The notes under the pieces were generated by a model. It did not search any database. It was not told the origin of the DNA and saw only the letters and a list, made by a program, of their open reading frames with translations. A stretch of DNA of 64,000 bases from Tethya wilhelma (lineage: Eukaryota; Porifera; Demospongiae; Tethyida; Tethyidae): assembly GCA_964030475.1 (NCBI GenBank), contig CAXIPT010000003.1, forward strand, positions 7,268,453 through 7,332,452. Reading direction: 5' to 3'. The translations under genes and the position numbers were made by a program. Positions 11,697-36,936 of the stretch are shown here, piece after piece. Positions within the stretch are counted from its first letter, which is position 1; each line of letters starts with the position of its first letter.

Positions 11697-12945
11697 ATTT
11701 CTTTACTTTTTCTTCACCTTCTTGTAGTTTGGCCAGCTCTTGCTTGTCATGAATGAGACAATGAAGAAAGGTGTAGATGATGTCAGACTCTGATATCCGA
11801 GGAACCATTGTGATCAGTGCCTTCAGGTTGAAGCATGTCGACATGTCATGTGTTGTATATACATCATCACAAAGGTCTACTATTGATCTATTTACAGCAT
11901 CCATCTCTTGTACATTCATTATCTATGTTGGAGCTCAACTCCTACTGGTAAGGCTCAACATACGATAAGAATACTGCCACTCACACACTACATACTTGTC
12001 TGGTATGAGACTTTGTAGATGTAGATCTTTCCCGGGAGTTGTGGAAGAGTCTCTGTTGGAAAGCACTGCACTAGCTTGGAGTGCAGCTCATGGAACTCTC
12101 GGTACCTTGTGGTTGGATGGTGGTCAGAGTCACATCGATCAACCACAATCTGATACACCTACATGGAGAAAGATGTAAGCTTACAACACAAAAACTGGTA
12201 AGGATCATCACACCAAGAAAATGCAGGCCCTTGCACTCACATTATCATAGTGCATCTCAGGGTAGAACTTTTTATGATAGCCTGTGATCTTGGCTGATTG
12301 TATCTTGCCATCCATTGCAATGCTGTAGGTCTGAGGGCAAAAGGAAAGGAGAGATGGAGCATTGGCAGGGCTAGAGAATTTGAACTGGGCTAGATTGTGG
12401 ATGAAGAAGTTGATCTGGGTAGCCAGTGAGCCAAGGCTGTCCTCAATATACCTACAGACAGGCACACCAGAGAAACATATAGTCATATGCTGACAATACA
12501 AGTGTAATCTGTAGTACTTTGTAAATGCATCAGCATCAGATTTCCCTGGTAGCCGCGCAAAGCATCTCTGACATATTGCACATCATCAAGAGAGGACGAT
12601 TCTGGCAAACCACTAGACAACATCTACAAATAAAAGAATACATAAATCAGCTACCATCTTATTGCAAGCTGATACACAAACACAGCTATACAATTGCCAC
12701 AACATGTACAAAATTGAAGGGATGCTCAAGTTCACTGAGTGACCCCAAGACTTGACAGGACCGGCTGTCTGTCACATATGCCCAGGACATAGGTGGCCAC
12801 ACATGCAGTAGCCAGCACAAGAGAGAATGAAGTTCACTACAACCTTAGGGTAGAAGATAGCAAACAAAGAATAAAAGAGACCAGCTCAGTCTCCTCTTTG
12901 ACCTTTCACTTACGGGAAAGGAAGGGGAGAGCCTAGTGTAGGGTT

Positions 12946-13345
12946 TTGATGAGCTACTTAAACCGCTTGACAAGACCATGGAAAGCAATTGGACCAGATG
13001 GAATCTCAGCTAAAATGCTTAAGAAAACGGCCTCAAGCATATACCCTGTATTGACAGTCCTATTTAACAAATCAATTCAATCTGGTCAAGTACCATCTGC
13101 TTGGAAAAGTTCTTCCGTTGTGCAGATTCCCAAGGGAAGTGAGGAACATTCATCCCCAAAGAACTATCACCCAATATCGATATTAATCCATTACCAGTAA
13201 AGTACTAGAACGCCTAATCTGTGCAAAAATTTTGAAGCACTTACAAGATTCTAATCAACTAACCAGTGCATGGGGCTTCACAACTGGGAAGTCAACTGTT
13301 GGAGCCCTCCTTGCTGCCACAATTGACAGCTAGTGCTCTACAGGG
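12946..13345 (+). pseudogene. Non-LTR retrotransposon reverse transcriptase fragment
   Basis: Reads through typical non-LTR RT N-terminal motifs: KAIGPDGISAKMLK, then LFNKSIQSGQVPSAWK, then KNYHPISIL (usually NYRPIS). After a frame break near 13195 the homology continues (CAKILKHLQDSNQLTS, FTTGKSTVGALLAA) to about 13345. No endonuclease, YxDD box or 3' tail is present. It is a dead fragment that landed in the degraded PIK3C2 copy. Confidence 0.75.
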
Positions 13346-14186
13346 AAGTCATTGTGAAGGTACAACAAGATTTGATATTATCAATGCAGTGATTCACTGA
13401 AGGCATAAAATACTATCTTAGGCTGGTTGTGCATTGACCTCTGCTAATTATAGCTATGATTACGAAATCTAGATCTGAACTATAATAATTATTGCACAAT
13501 TACGTGAGTGCATGTATCATTATCAGCATCACAAACAACTGAAACAATGGTTTTTACAGTTTGCTTAGTGTGATATTGTTTGTTGGTATTTCATGGCAAT
13601 AGTGACAAACATAATAGTAAGTTTGCACTTGTAAAATAGTTTATAGACAGAAATGTTGATGGGGATTTTTTTAGTTGTGAAAGTTTGATGGTCAAAGTTC
13701 AAATTGTCAAATTTAAACTCGCCATTATTTTCATTTTATGTTCTGTAAAATAAATCGTGGACCATAGCTATATGCATAGTAATTTGATCTTGGTATAATA
13801 ATTTTTATTATAGACATTAGATGCTGCATGGTTCACAGTATCTTAACAATGTACCATGTAAACAGTGGATTGACAACTGATCCTTAGCCAACAAATTCCG
13901 ACATTGTAAAGTTGAGAGTTTGAACTCTCCATTGAACATAATATACATACACAGGCTTTTGAAATCTACGGCCTGTGAATTCAGTTCTGTTTCAAATCCA
14001 TGACTCAATGAGTTGGGAGTGGCTAAGTGGCAAGAGTACATGAATAGCATTCATAACTAGCGTAAGGGTCATGTTGAATCCTGGATTAATTTTTCATTGG
14101 TCTCTAACTCGACATAGCATCATCAATTTTTATCAATTGAAATCACAACATATACCATACATATAATATGACTAAACTATAAAAGT
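13346..14186. other. Gene-free AT-rich stretch with a tRNA-like relic
   Basis: Nothing coding seen. At about 14012-14090 there is a tRNA-like promoter arrangement: A box TGGCTAAGTGG (perfect to TRGCNNAGYGG) and a weak B box around tgttgaatcc. It looks like a SINE head or tRNA pseudogene, because stems do not pair well. Confidence 0.4.
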
Positions 14187-14866
14187 TCACAGGCACCCAT
14201 ATTTTGCATCACTAGTAAAAGCCAGTTCTGTTGGGCTGTTGGACACTTCAGGACATCCCTTGAAACAGCCGATGGTCCATGGGAACTTGCTGGGCATGTG
14301 ATAGTGATAGGTCCTTACCCCGTTGATTCGGTGGGTGTGGCCTCCACATTCATCCAAGTCAGTGGGTATCATTCCTCCAATAGAGTTAGGCCCGTACAGT
14401 CCAAACCCATCAAATATCCACCCTAGGAGCCTAGAGTGTTTCCCAGGTGTGTCTGCAGGAAGCCCACATGCCTGTCTCTGACTGCTAGTGACTATTTCGG
14501 TTCCAGAGTGGACGTGGTACTGGTTGGTGGGTGCCGCGTGTCCCCCACAGAAGTCCACAGTATGACTTTCAGACTCGACTGCATCTACGTACAGGGTTGG
14601 TCCACCTTGTTGGGGGCACTTCGAGGAGAATCCACAGGGAGAGCCAACTCCAAAGATATTGACTCCATTCCTAAGAACCCCCATTGCACCAAGGAAGGGT
14701 TTAGGGTCTTCCTTCAAGTAGGTGATGTTCTCAAACACCTCCTGTATCTCACCAACTGGGATTGGCAGAGTAGCGACTTTAGGAGCCACGGGGATCTTGT
14801 ATGTGGTCTGGAATATACATGCTGAAGCAGGGTTAGTCCAGCCGGGGTTTGTATAGGGTGGACATC
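14187..14866 (-). CDS. YHYH-domain secreted protein, copy A (5' part lost in sequence gap)
   Basis: An open frame runs from the assembly gap to the stop at 14187-14189 and covers the C-terminal three quarters of the family. Visible landmarks: FGVGSPCGFSSKCPQQGG, FCGGHAAPTNQYHVHSG, IFDGFGLYGPNS, DLDECGGHTHRING, TYHYHMPSKFPW and a terminal CFKGCP...YGCL. The motif YHYH defines the domain, whose biochemical role is not established to my knowledge. It is nearly identical to the copy at 24802-25781 and lies at the collinear position in the degraded PIK3C2 copy, so it was carried along in that duplication. No stop or frameshift is seen in the available part, in contrast to the surrounding PIK3C2 copy. 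Signal peptide and first exon are presumably within the gap. Confidence 0.8.
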
Positions 14867-15618
14867 NNNNNNNNNNNNNNNNNNNNNNNNNNNNNNNNNN
14901 NNNNNNNNNNNNNNNNNNNNNNNNNNNNNNNNNNNNNNNNNNNNNNNNNNNNNNNNNNNNNNNNNNNNNNNNNNNNNNNNNNNNNNNNNNNNNNNNNNNN
15001 NNNNNNNNNNNNNNNNNNNNNNNNNNNNNNNNNNNNNNNNNNNNNNNNNNNNNNNNNNNNNNNNNNNNNNNNNNNNNNNNNNNNNNNNNNNNNNNNNNNN
15101 NNNNNNNNNNNNNNNNNNNNNNNNNNNNNNNNNNNNNNNNNNNNNNNNNNNNNNNNNNNNNNNNNNNNNNNNNNNNNNNNNNNNNNNNNNNNNNNNNNNN
15201 NNNNNNNNNNNNNNNNNNNNNNNNNNNNNNNNNNNNNNNNNNNNNNNNNNNNNNNNNNNNNNNNNNNNNNNNNNNNNNNNNNNNNNNNNNNNNNNNNNNN
15301 NNNNNNNNNNNNNNNNNNNNNNNNNNNNNNNNNNNNNNNNNNNNNNNNNNNNNNNNNNNNNNNNNNNNNNNNNNNNNNNNNNNNNNNNNNNNNNNNNNNN
15401 NNNNNNNNNNNNNNNNNNNNNNNNNNNNNNNNNNNNNNNNNNNNNNNNNNNNNNNNNNNNNNNNNNNNNNNNNNNNNNNNNNNNNNNNNNNNNNNNNNNN
15501 NNNNNNNNNNNNNNNNNNNNNNNNNNNNNNNNNNNNNNNNNNNNNNNNNNNNNNNNNNNNNNNNNNNNNNNNNNNNNNNNNNNNNNNNNNNNNNNNNNNN
15601 NNNNNNNNNNNNNNNNNN
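14867..15618. other. Assembly gap (752 N)
   Basis: Run of N. It interrupts YHYH copy A. Confidence 1.
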
Positions 15619-16099
15619 TGATTTTGAGTTGCTTTTAGTAGTTTTAAGTTGAAAGGAGGGTTCCAGCTTGGCCTTTTCCAATCTGCACAGTTAATTATAA
15701 TGCGAGGTCTCAGCTGAAAGGGGGGTTCCGTGGAACCCTGTGAACCACCCCTGGATCCGCCACTGCAGGTACAGCAAGTGCTCTACAGCCTGGGAAGTTA
15801 CAGGCTCAGCAGGTGCTCAGCAGGTGCTCTACAGGGAAGTGACCTATTTATTGGCCTGTTTCCTTATTTCTTAAGTGGCACATGAAAAGAAACAGTTGTT
15901 ACTATCAACACAATTCCTTTGCCATAATTATTATGGCATAATTATATTGGCACACCAGCACCTTTGATGCTGCAGTTTTATGTTATAGCTATAGCATGGG
16001 TCTCTGGGCCAATACAGCACTGGGCCCATGCATGCTATAACTGATTTATTGCATATCACTGTTAATGAATAGGTGAACTGTAGCCTCGTGCCCAAGGCT
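15619..16099. repeat. Transposon debris
   Basis: Contains a ggggttccgtggaacc palindrome with ctggatccgccactg, typical of repetitive DNA ends, followed by tandem-like repeats of aggtgctctacagggaagt (15785-15845; also near 13330). No gene seen. Confidence 0.4.
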
Positions 16100-16153
16100 C
16101 CTCCTTCTCGAATAATTCCTTTGAAATGACAACATCGAGAGCAGAGAGAATGT

Positions 16154-16198
<45 letters not shown>

Positions 16199-16740
16199 AT
16201 GTGTGTGCATGCGTGTGAGTGTGATTTTAATGAGGCCAAAACCTTAGTGTGTTCTTCTGTCACCACATAACTGCCATCAGGAATTGATATCCAAGAGTCA
16301 GTCAGTGAGATGGACAAATTCTGAGATTCCTAAATATGTACCACAACACCATTGTATGGCACACCCGACCTATAGCATTGGTGTAAGGAGGCTCACAAAA
16401 ATTAAACTAGTAACGAAGAACTCATTGATCTCATTCTTCCTTCTTGAGATGAGAGAATAGTAGCTACAAAAGTTGTTCTCTAGAGCGAAGTAGTCAATGA
16501 GCATTAAGTTCATATCTTCCATTGTCACACAGTCTTCCTTGAGAGCTGTCAGCTTCTCTGGGTTTGTTGGCTTTGCCACGACAGAGGCAGCACAAGATGA
16601 ACGTTGGAATGGAACTTCTGACATTGGTACACATACTCCCAGAGCTGATGGTGGCTGCACAGAAATCATGTTGGTATAGAAGACATGTACACAAGAGTCA
16701 TGTATGTGGAATGCTCCCAGAGAGAGAGAGAGAGAGATGG
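16100..16740 (-). pseudogene. Decayed duplicate of PIK3C2 middle exons (C2 and Ras-binding region)
   Basis: 16105-16350 matches 28545-28800 and 16400-16735 matches 29285-29595 of the full gene. Recognisable peptides are ISLTDSWISIPDGSYVVTEE and CVTMEDMNLMLIDYFALENN. The exon at about 28980-29163 and its introns are missing between the two blocks. It lies in the same order and orientation relative to the YHYH copy as in the full locus. A (GT)n run occupies about 16155-16215. Confidence 0.8.
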
Positions 16741-16798
16741 AGACAATCACATAAGTGTACATTTGATGCGCATGCGCATTATATGCATCAAAAGATTG

Positions 16799-16870
16799 GA
16801 TGCGGATGCTCCTTCGAGAGCACAGAGCCATGTACATACAACAAAACACAGACCAAGGCTAATTATTGTG
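16799..16870 (-). pseudogene. Duplicate fragment of mannosidase (GH92) exon 1
   Basis: Matches the signal-peptide exon of the mannosidase gene (10510-10584), together with the region upstream of it (16870-17050 versus 10585-10800). The start codon is changed (ATG to ATA on the minus strand) and no further mannosidase exons follow, since 16740 leftwards is PIK3C2 sequence. It marks the junction of the tandem duplication. Confidence 0.8.
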
Positions 16871-17098
16871 TATAGCTAGCTATAGTCTTGAGAGTAGTAG
16901 CTAATATTCCAGCACCAGACCTCATGTGAGGTTTGACAAGCATGCATTGCAGCTCAGCTGTCTGTTGATTACATCATCACATAAGACGACAAATTTATAT
17001 TCATAAGAAAACTAAAAAAAACACAAAAACCGGGGAGTAAAAACTTAAAAATATCTGATTTCCACTTTCAAAACATAGTCCACATGCATGTACTACGT

Positions 17099-31444
<14,346 letters not shown>

Positions 31445-31566
31445 CAGAAACTACAGCGTCTGGAAATTTTTGCTCCAGCCAGCTAGCACGAATCTGCTGA
31501 CCTTGCAAAGGTCACGTGTACGGCTGCCACGCCCACCTCAGTCCGAAGCAGAAAGTCGGTGAGATC
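31445..31566. promoter_or_regulatory. Compact bidirectional promoter between PIK3C2 and P-loop gene
   Basis: Only 122 bp separate the PIK3C2 start (31444, minus) from the start of the P-loop gene (31567, plus). The spacer contains tgaccttgcaaaggtca (31498-31514), arms TGACCTT/AAGGTCA like nuclear-receptor half-sites, overlapping an E-box CACGTG (31513-31518), then ccacgccc, a GC/CACC box-like motif. Binding by any factor is inference. Confidence 0.55.
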
Positions 31567-31903
31567 ATGGCTGATGTAGAAATGTTGCAGAAATTGGAAA
31601 TAAGTGATGAATCTGTGAATATGTATTACTGTAACTCGTTGAAGCAATCCATGGATGCTTGTACTCTTGAATTTCGTTTCCTTATGACTGAAGGCTTGAA
31701 ACAGTGTCAAGAAGTGTTCTTTGCAAAGTTACCAGTAGTTGTCCTTGCTGGTCCAAAAGGGACTGGAAAAAGCACCTCATGCCTCTTATACCATCAGTAT
31801 TGCTCAAAAGAATCGATCCCATTTTTTGCTGTTTCTGCACGCTCTCTTTGTGAAGATGGCCCTAGCAAATACTACTTATTGCCATATTTGGAATCATTTG
31901 TAG
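31567..31903 (+). CDS. P-loop NTPase, first exon only
   Basis: Starts ATG 31567 (MADVEMLQKLEISDESVN) and reads to a good donor at 31903/31904 (gtaagat), phase 1. A Walker A motif, GPKGTGKST, is preceded by the beta strand PVVVLA at about residues 56-70, followed by an AAA/STAND-like core start (LLYHQYCSKESIPFFAVSA). No further exon could be recognised in the transposon-rich sequence downstream; either a very long intron follows or the gene is truncated. The specific family is not identified. It is transcribed divergently from PIK3C2 through a short shared promoter. Confidence 0.6.
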
Positions 31904-31961
31904 GTAAGATTTGCAAGTAATAATATAAAAACATTCAAGAAATGTAATAAACACAGGAATG

Positions 31962-32171
31962 TACCGTATAGCAGGAAATTTTCGTTCATGCAAAATTTTG
32001 TATAAACGTGCCAGAAATTTTTTTGTAGTTTTAAATTTCGTATACGCGGCGCACGCTCGTATAAAGTAAATGAGGAAGTTAAATTTTCGCAGTTTTAATT
32101 TTCGTATTATTCGAACGGCATACGAAAAATACGAAAATTTCCACCATACGAAAATTTCCCACTATACGGTA
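31962..32171. mobile_element. MITE, TACCGTATAGC family
   Basis: Ends taccgtatagcaggaaattt and the complement aaatttcccactatacggta. The 210 bp element is rich in ttttcgta units and has no gene. It lies just after the first exon of the P-loop gene. Confidence 0.8.
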
Positions 32172-32544
32172 TATAAATTGTATACTATGTAGACTCTAAT
32201 TAAAGCGCCACTAAAAAATTTTTTTTTCTATATATTTGCGTTCTTTCTGAAAAATTATCACATTATGTGGCAAGAAGACTTCACACTTTGTCTCCATAAT
32301 CAATCTGACTGGGATACTGATTTTTCCAATAATGACTTGCTTTGATACACACTTTTAAACTACAAAACATAATTGTCAAAAGTTCTGTTGCAGTGTGTTC
32401 AAATTTCAATATTTCAGAAATGCTCTTTACTAGACAGTCCACTCTAGGTTCCTATATACCCTTAAATTAGAGAAAATTATACGATGCTCATTTATGGATA
32501 CATTCTCTGGATTACATCCAGGAAAGTGTCCCTATTTTGATAAA

Positions 32545-32755
32545 TACTGTATAGCCGGAAATATTGACAGGGAATTTAACTTGACAGTCAAACCATCAAG
32601 TTAAAATCCGTCAATATTTTAGCGATGTATTGCAATTCATTACACGTACCGTGCAGTTGTCAAATTTAGATCTCACCATGAATTAATATTATGTTGCACT
32701 ATTTTCAGACAAACCGTCAAATTTAATGACCGTCAATATTTCCAGCTATACGGTA
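32545..32755. mobile_element. MITE, TACCGTATAGC family (gtcaatattt subfamily)
   Basis: Ends tactgtatagccggaaatat and atatttccagctatacggta are inverted. The interior repeats ccgtcaa(a/t) motifs. 211 bp. Confidence 0.8.
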
Positions 32756-32847
32756 GCACCAAAGGTGCAAAACCCTTGGTGCATTAGTACAATTAATGCA
32801 CACACCATAGACACACAACCATAAGTACTAGTCAGATGGAAACATCG

Positions 32848-33378
32848 TGGGGCGAGCCTGAGCATACTGATCAGCTTCAGCAGGGTTGCTATGCTGGCTT
32901 ACGGAGACTCAGGCCTAGTCTCCTGGGAACGAGACTGAAGTAAAGCAAAAAAAAACTGCTCTGCAAGCAAGTGTGATCACCACTGATCTAGTTTGGTATA
33001 AATTTTGTTGCTAGGTTTGACCAATATTTATAAAGCAGAAACCAAATTGCTGAATTCCCTCTGTAGTATTTCTGTACGTCCATAGCTCATTTTATAGCCA
33101 AGTTCACAGCTCAGACCCTGGCTCTTTCAGTGTCCTCGAGACCTGATTGTCTTTTGCTTCAACCTCGAGATTCATTTCACAAAATTTTGATGCCACGCTA
33201 TCCATTACGTGTAAATGGAAATACCGTAAGTGTTCATGCGCATGCGCACCGTAGGTGTTTTAATTTTTTGAAGTTGTTCGCTCAATTTGAGTATCTTAGC
33301 TATTTCCGGTTTGGTCAACGGCGTGACGGTTGCTTCAATGTTTCTACGTTCCAATGGGGCTCGCTCAGGCTCGCCCCA
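32848..33378. mobile_element. Inverted-repeat element with TGGGGCGAGCCTGAGC ends
   Basis: Left end tggggcgagcctgagc (32848-32863) and right end gctcaggctcgcccca (33363-33378) are perfect 16-base inverted repeats. A small open frame inside and across the right end (33130-33411) shows no recognisable domain. The same end sequence occurs at 61859-61874. Confidence 0.7.
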
Positions 33379-33599
33379 ATCAGTGATACTGAAACAGCTG
33401 CTACAGTGTAAATAGCTAGTACACTATACCTGCTTAAATTAGTACACTGGGGTGACACATGCTTATGCACTCAATAATGATAATTATATTATTTGACAAA
33501 TCAGTGTGAGTTCCTCTCCTGATTCTGTACGAAAAGAAAAGTAGTGATTAATATTCAGTGGTCACTTTCATAACAAAGTTCTTGAATATGGTATTTGTT

Positions 33600-33880
33600 T
33601 AATATACAACCCAGGAGGGGAGTACAGAGGGGTGCAAGTGCACCACCCCCCCTTTTTGAAGCAAAAAAAACCTAAGACTCTGGCGCACATAATGATAAAA
33701 CGTCTAATTTGTGGATAAATATGTTCCAGAAGGCACCAAAATGTACCTAAATTGCTCTAAACTTTCAAAATTTTCTGGGGGAGCATGCCCCCTGATCCCC
33801 TAGATTTTATGCTTTTTATGGACACCTATGACCAATCAAAAATGCACCCCCTCTCAAAAATCCTGGAAACTAGCCTGCAA
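33600..33880. repeat. Transposon remnant with gggggagcatgccccctgat signature
   Basis: C-rich start (caccaccccccctttttgaag) and tctgggggagcatgccccct are typical of repeated element remnants in invertebrate genomes. No frame survives. Confidence 0.4.
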
Positions 33881-34346
33881 CCAACAATAACCTGATAGTG
33901 ATCAGTAGTCACTGTCTCACAAGTAAACTCAGTTGATGTAGCATGCAGTGATTGTGTCATTTATTCTGATTGTGCTCTAGCAACAACTGCATGGTATTCA
34001 TTTGAAATCAGTAACGCTTTGACTTAATAATAATAATTTACCCCTATATTACAACTTAAACATGCAGTTAAACTGTTGTAACATGCATCACACTAAATAA
34101 CCATGCTAAGTAAAGCCAATTATGTGTGTTGGTAAAGGTCGTCACTCGTTTCCATTCCTGTTCCCGTTTCCATTTCTGCTCCCGCTTTTCCGCGTTTTCC
34201 ACTTACCCGTGTAATCATTCGGCAAAGTTTTGATTCAAACATTTTGTACTAATGTAACAGTTGAATTGATGTCTGTGCATTTTTGTGTAGCACTGTTAGT
34301 TATGTCTATAAGTACTGTAGTTCAGTCCAATGGAGAAGATAGAGCA

Positions 34347-34731
34347 TACCGTAGAGTCGGGTTATTAGGCGCACTTCGTTATTAGGCGCACATTCGCTAT
34401 TAGGCGCATACTGTCTTCTTACACTTCCTTTTGATAACAGGCGCAAAGTTTATAAACTGGATGTTCATGTAGTTTTCCAAGCCTGACAGCCATGAACAAC
34501 AGTTTCTTTCACTACTTGGCCTTCCATTTCACTTAGAAGAGGCAGCTTCTTGCCGCTTTTAGAGCTCTAGCACCGCTAGCGCAATCGATTTCTGCTTGAT
34601 GACGTCATTTATTTGGAGGCATGGTCATACGTTAGCCCTCGTTATTAGGCGCACCTCGTTATTTAGCGCATACCTTTTCACTAATATCCCAATAAGCGCA
34701 TGCATGCGCTTAATAACCCGACTCTACGGTA
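34347..34731. mobile_element. MITE with TACCGTAGAGTCGGGTTATT ends
   Basis: Left end taccgtagagtcgggttatt and right end aataacccgactctacggta are perfect inverted repeats. Inside, ttattaggcgca-like units recur at least six times near both ends in opposite orientation. 385 bp. Confidence 0.85.
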
Positions 34732-34788
34732 TGTGGATTGTAGTAACATTTGTTGCATTGTGTTTGTTTTGTTTTTTAGATAATTATC

Positions 34789-36116
34789 ATACATACGGTA
34801 GTACGTATAGTAGGAATGGACCGACTGTCCCATAGACACAATACAAAATGTTGGTCACCATAAAAATTTAGCTAAATAAAATCAAACTTTCAAAGTTGCT
34901 CAGAGGCTCTCACTAACAGATTACCAACTGCTTGCAAGGCTTGAGGCTCGCAAAGCGTTTCCTCAGCACTCGTACAGAGCGCTAGTGGGAAGCCACCATA
35001 GTGCCATTTTTGTTCTTCTAACTTACTTACGTACGTACTTCCTGACTTACTTGAAAAGCATTTCCAGAGAACCAGAATGTGTTGAGCCAACTTTGACAGC
35101 ACAAAGTAAATTCTTTTCATAGGTACTAAAAACTGAGAGTATAAATTCATGTACTTCAATGTAGCCATCTTCTTGTAGAGTTCAAAGGTCATTATCCATG
35201 TGGCATTATTATGCGCATGCGCATTAGCCTCCTCCACTTAATGTAGTGCTGCTACTCAAGCTTTTTGTAAGGACTAACCAGTCTCTAATAGTTTCCAAAC
35301 TGTAGTGTTGAAAAAACTGAATGAACAAGTAGTAAAAATTTCAAAAAAATAAGTAGTGTAGGAATGGGCAGTGCAGTAAAAAGTATTGGAACAAGGAAGG
35401 TCTCAATTTCGGCACATGACTACTTCATTTTTTATACCCAACTCTTGGCTAACAGTCCAGTTTAAGTTACCTGTCTGTTATAGTTTGCTCCACTGCTTAG
35501 CCTACTTATTAGTAGGAATTTGAACCAATACAATAATAAGCTACTGCACTATTGTAATACCGTATAGCAGGAAATTTTCGGGAGTGTAAATTTTCGTGAA
35601 AAGCCTAGACCGCGCTTCAGAAGAAAATTTTCGTGGTTTTAATTTTCGTGACTCAAGTATCTCCAACTTAAAGCGCTTAAAGGTCTTGTGACAGTTTATC
35701 TGCTTTGGTATACATGTACAATACTATTCTAGCTAGATACTAGCTATTTAGACTGCAAATTTCTTGAAAAGACGGGCAAGAGACAGAGAACTGAAGTCTT
35801 TGACAGTGTGCGCGTGGTGAGTATTGTGACCTTTGACCTCAGAAAAAATTTTCGTGGGAGGGAAAATTTCGTGACTCAGAGGTCAGTCACGAAATAATGA
35901 AAATTTGCACCCCACGGAAATTTCCCGCTATACGGTATTATAATTGTACAGATCGTTGCATTTACGACACTTAGCTGGATCCTTAGGAGGGATCAACTGA
36001 CAAGAATAAAAATGAAGTAGTCATGTGCTGAAATTGAGACATGCCTTGTTCCAATACTTTTTACCGCACTGCCCATTCCTACACTACCTATTTTTTTGAA
36101 ATTTTACTACTTGTTC
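34789..36116. mobile_element. Composite non-autonomous transposon (Q-P unit), with nested MITE
   Basis: The Q part (34789-35320) begins catacatacggtagtacgta, and the P part (35324-36116) is a long palindrome with arms gtagtgtaggaatgggcagt. Both outer ends carry taggaatgg(g/a)c in inverted orientation. Copies of Q and/or P occur at 44012-44490, 45050-45299, 46001-46612, 47351-47924, 48107-49096 and 59303-59681, some with Q and P adjacent in the same arrangement. No transposase found. A TACCGTATAGC MITE interrupts P at 35558-35937. Confidence 0.7.
35558..35937. mobile_element. MITE, TACCGTATAGC family, nested in a P element
   Basis: Ends taccgtatagcaggaaattt and aaatttcccgctatacggta. Inserted into the palindromic P element, so it is younger than that copy. 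380 bp. Confidence 0.8.
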
Positions 36117-36936
36117 TATGATCCACTTATAAATATGTCATGTGTGGTTGTCTTATATCATGGTTTTTATAATTTTACAAGGAGTGTGGCTCGCTTCGCT
36201 CGCCACGCTCCTTGGCTTGTGTATAAAGTATACTGATGTTTACTGCTAGATGCATGCAAGCACAGGCATTTGTCTAGTAATAACTGGGCAGTGAAAGGTA
36301 ACCATGCCTGCATGCACTGCTCCTCTTTGCAATTTGGCCAGCTCATGCTCAGCAATTGCAATTTACCTCTCTACGTGACATCATAGACAACCCTTTTCCG
36401 ACTTCCGCCATTTTTGCAATCAGCTGGCAAAGAAATTCGTTATTTGGCTAGCTGTGTTTCGTCACGTGTACAGCAACAGAGAAGCAGAGTCCTAGAAGTG
36501 AAAGTTCTCTTCTTGCTACTCTTCTTTTGTGAAAGATTGACTGCTCTATCACGCTTCTTTGCCACGGTCAGATACCGCTTCTTTGTCGATACCGACGCCA
36601 CTGGTAAGCCTTGTCAGCGATCTCCAAAACAGTCAGCTATGTTTGTAGCGCCTGGGATTCTATCCTAGGCAAGCACTATCTAAGCTAGCTCTCTAGACAC
36701 ACTTTTAATAGCTTGTATTCTCCACAATCCAGAGAAAAAGTAGCATTTTTGCTCGAGGTTGCATCACTTCCGGTGAACTCCCGTAACACACACCCGGACG
36801 GACACACAAAATTGCAATGATTGGTTATTATGTTCAGCATCTAGTGTTGACTAATTACTATAGCCATGCATCTTGTTGAGGTGTAACAAATTCATATGTA
36901 CACAGGAGCAGTGGTATACTCAATCTTTCTCTAGTG
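36117..36936. other. No gene recognised
   Basis: Contains a gtggctcgcttcgctcgccac palindrome (36185-36206) and a CpG-richer patch around 36380-36480. An open frame at 36414-36668 has a Leu-rich start but no recognisable domain and I do not call it. Confidence 0.4.

Larger units (their letters stand above)
10841..12880 (-). pseudogene. Decayed duplicate of the PIK3C2 3' exons (C2, PX, kinase end)
   Basis: Closely matches 17100-19515 of the full gene, exon and intron alike. It contains the C-terminal C2 exons (LSIWDASNVLSRQCLCS), PX-region exons and kinase C-lobe exons. Lesions seen directly: a 7-base deletion near 10848 that changes the end of the protein; an inverted segment at about 11828-11947 that destroys the exon following the PX core; a 2-base difference near 12012 and a 12-base deletion near 12107 in the PX exon; and a deletion of about 430 bp near 12765 that joins the equivalents of about 18970 and 19400. 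A MITE sits at 11520-11696. It cannot encode an intact enzyme; any transcript would be noncoding or a short C2 fragment. Confidence 0.85.

Noticed and set aside
14436..14825. Open frames antisense to all YHYH copies (also near 25051 and 26490)
   Set aside because: They recur only because the sense protein is conserved; no independent start context or domain.
33130..33411. 93-codon plus-strand frame
   Set aside because: Lies within and across the end of an inverted-repeat element and has no recognisable domain.
34789..35237. 115-codon minus-strand frame containing HAHNNATWIMTFELY
   Set aside because: Recurs in Q element copies without preserved frame, so it is transposon sequence, not a host gene.
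36414..36668. 84-codon frame ending in a possible donor
   Set aside because: No domain, no supporting neighbouring exon and low-complexity Leu/Arg content.
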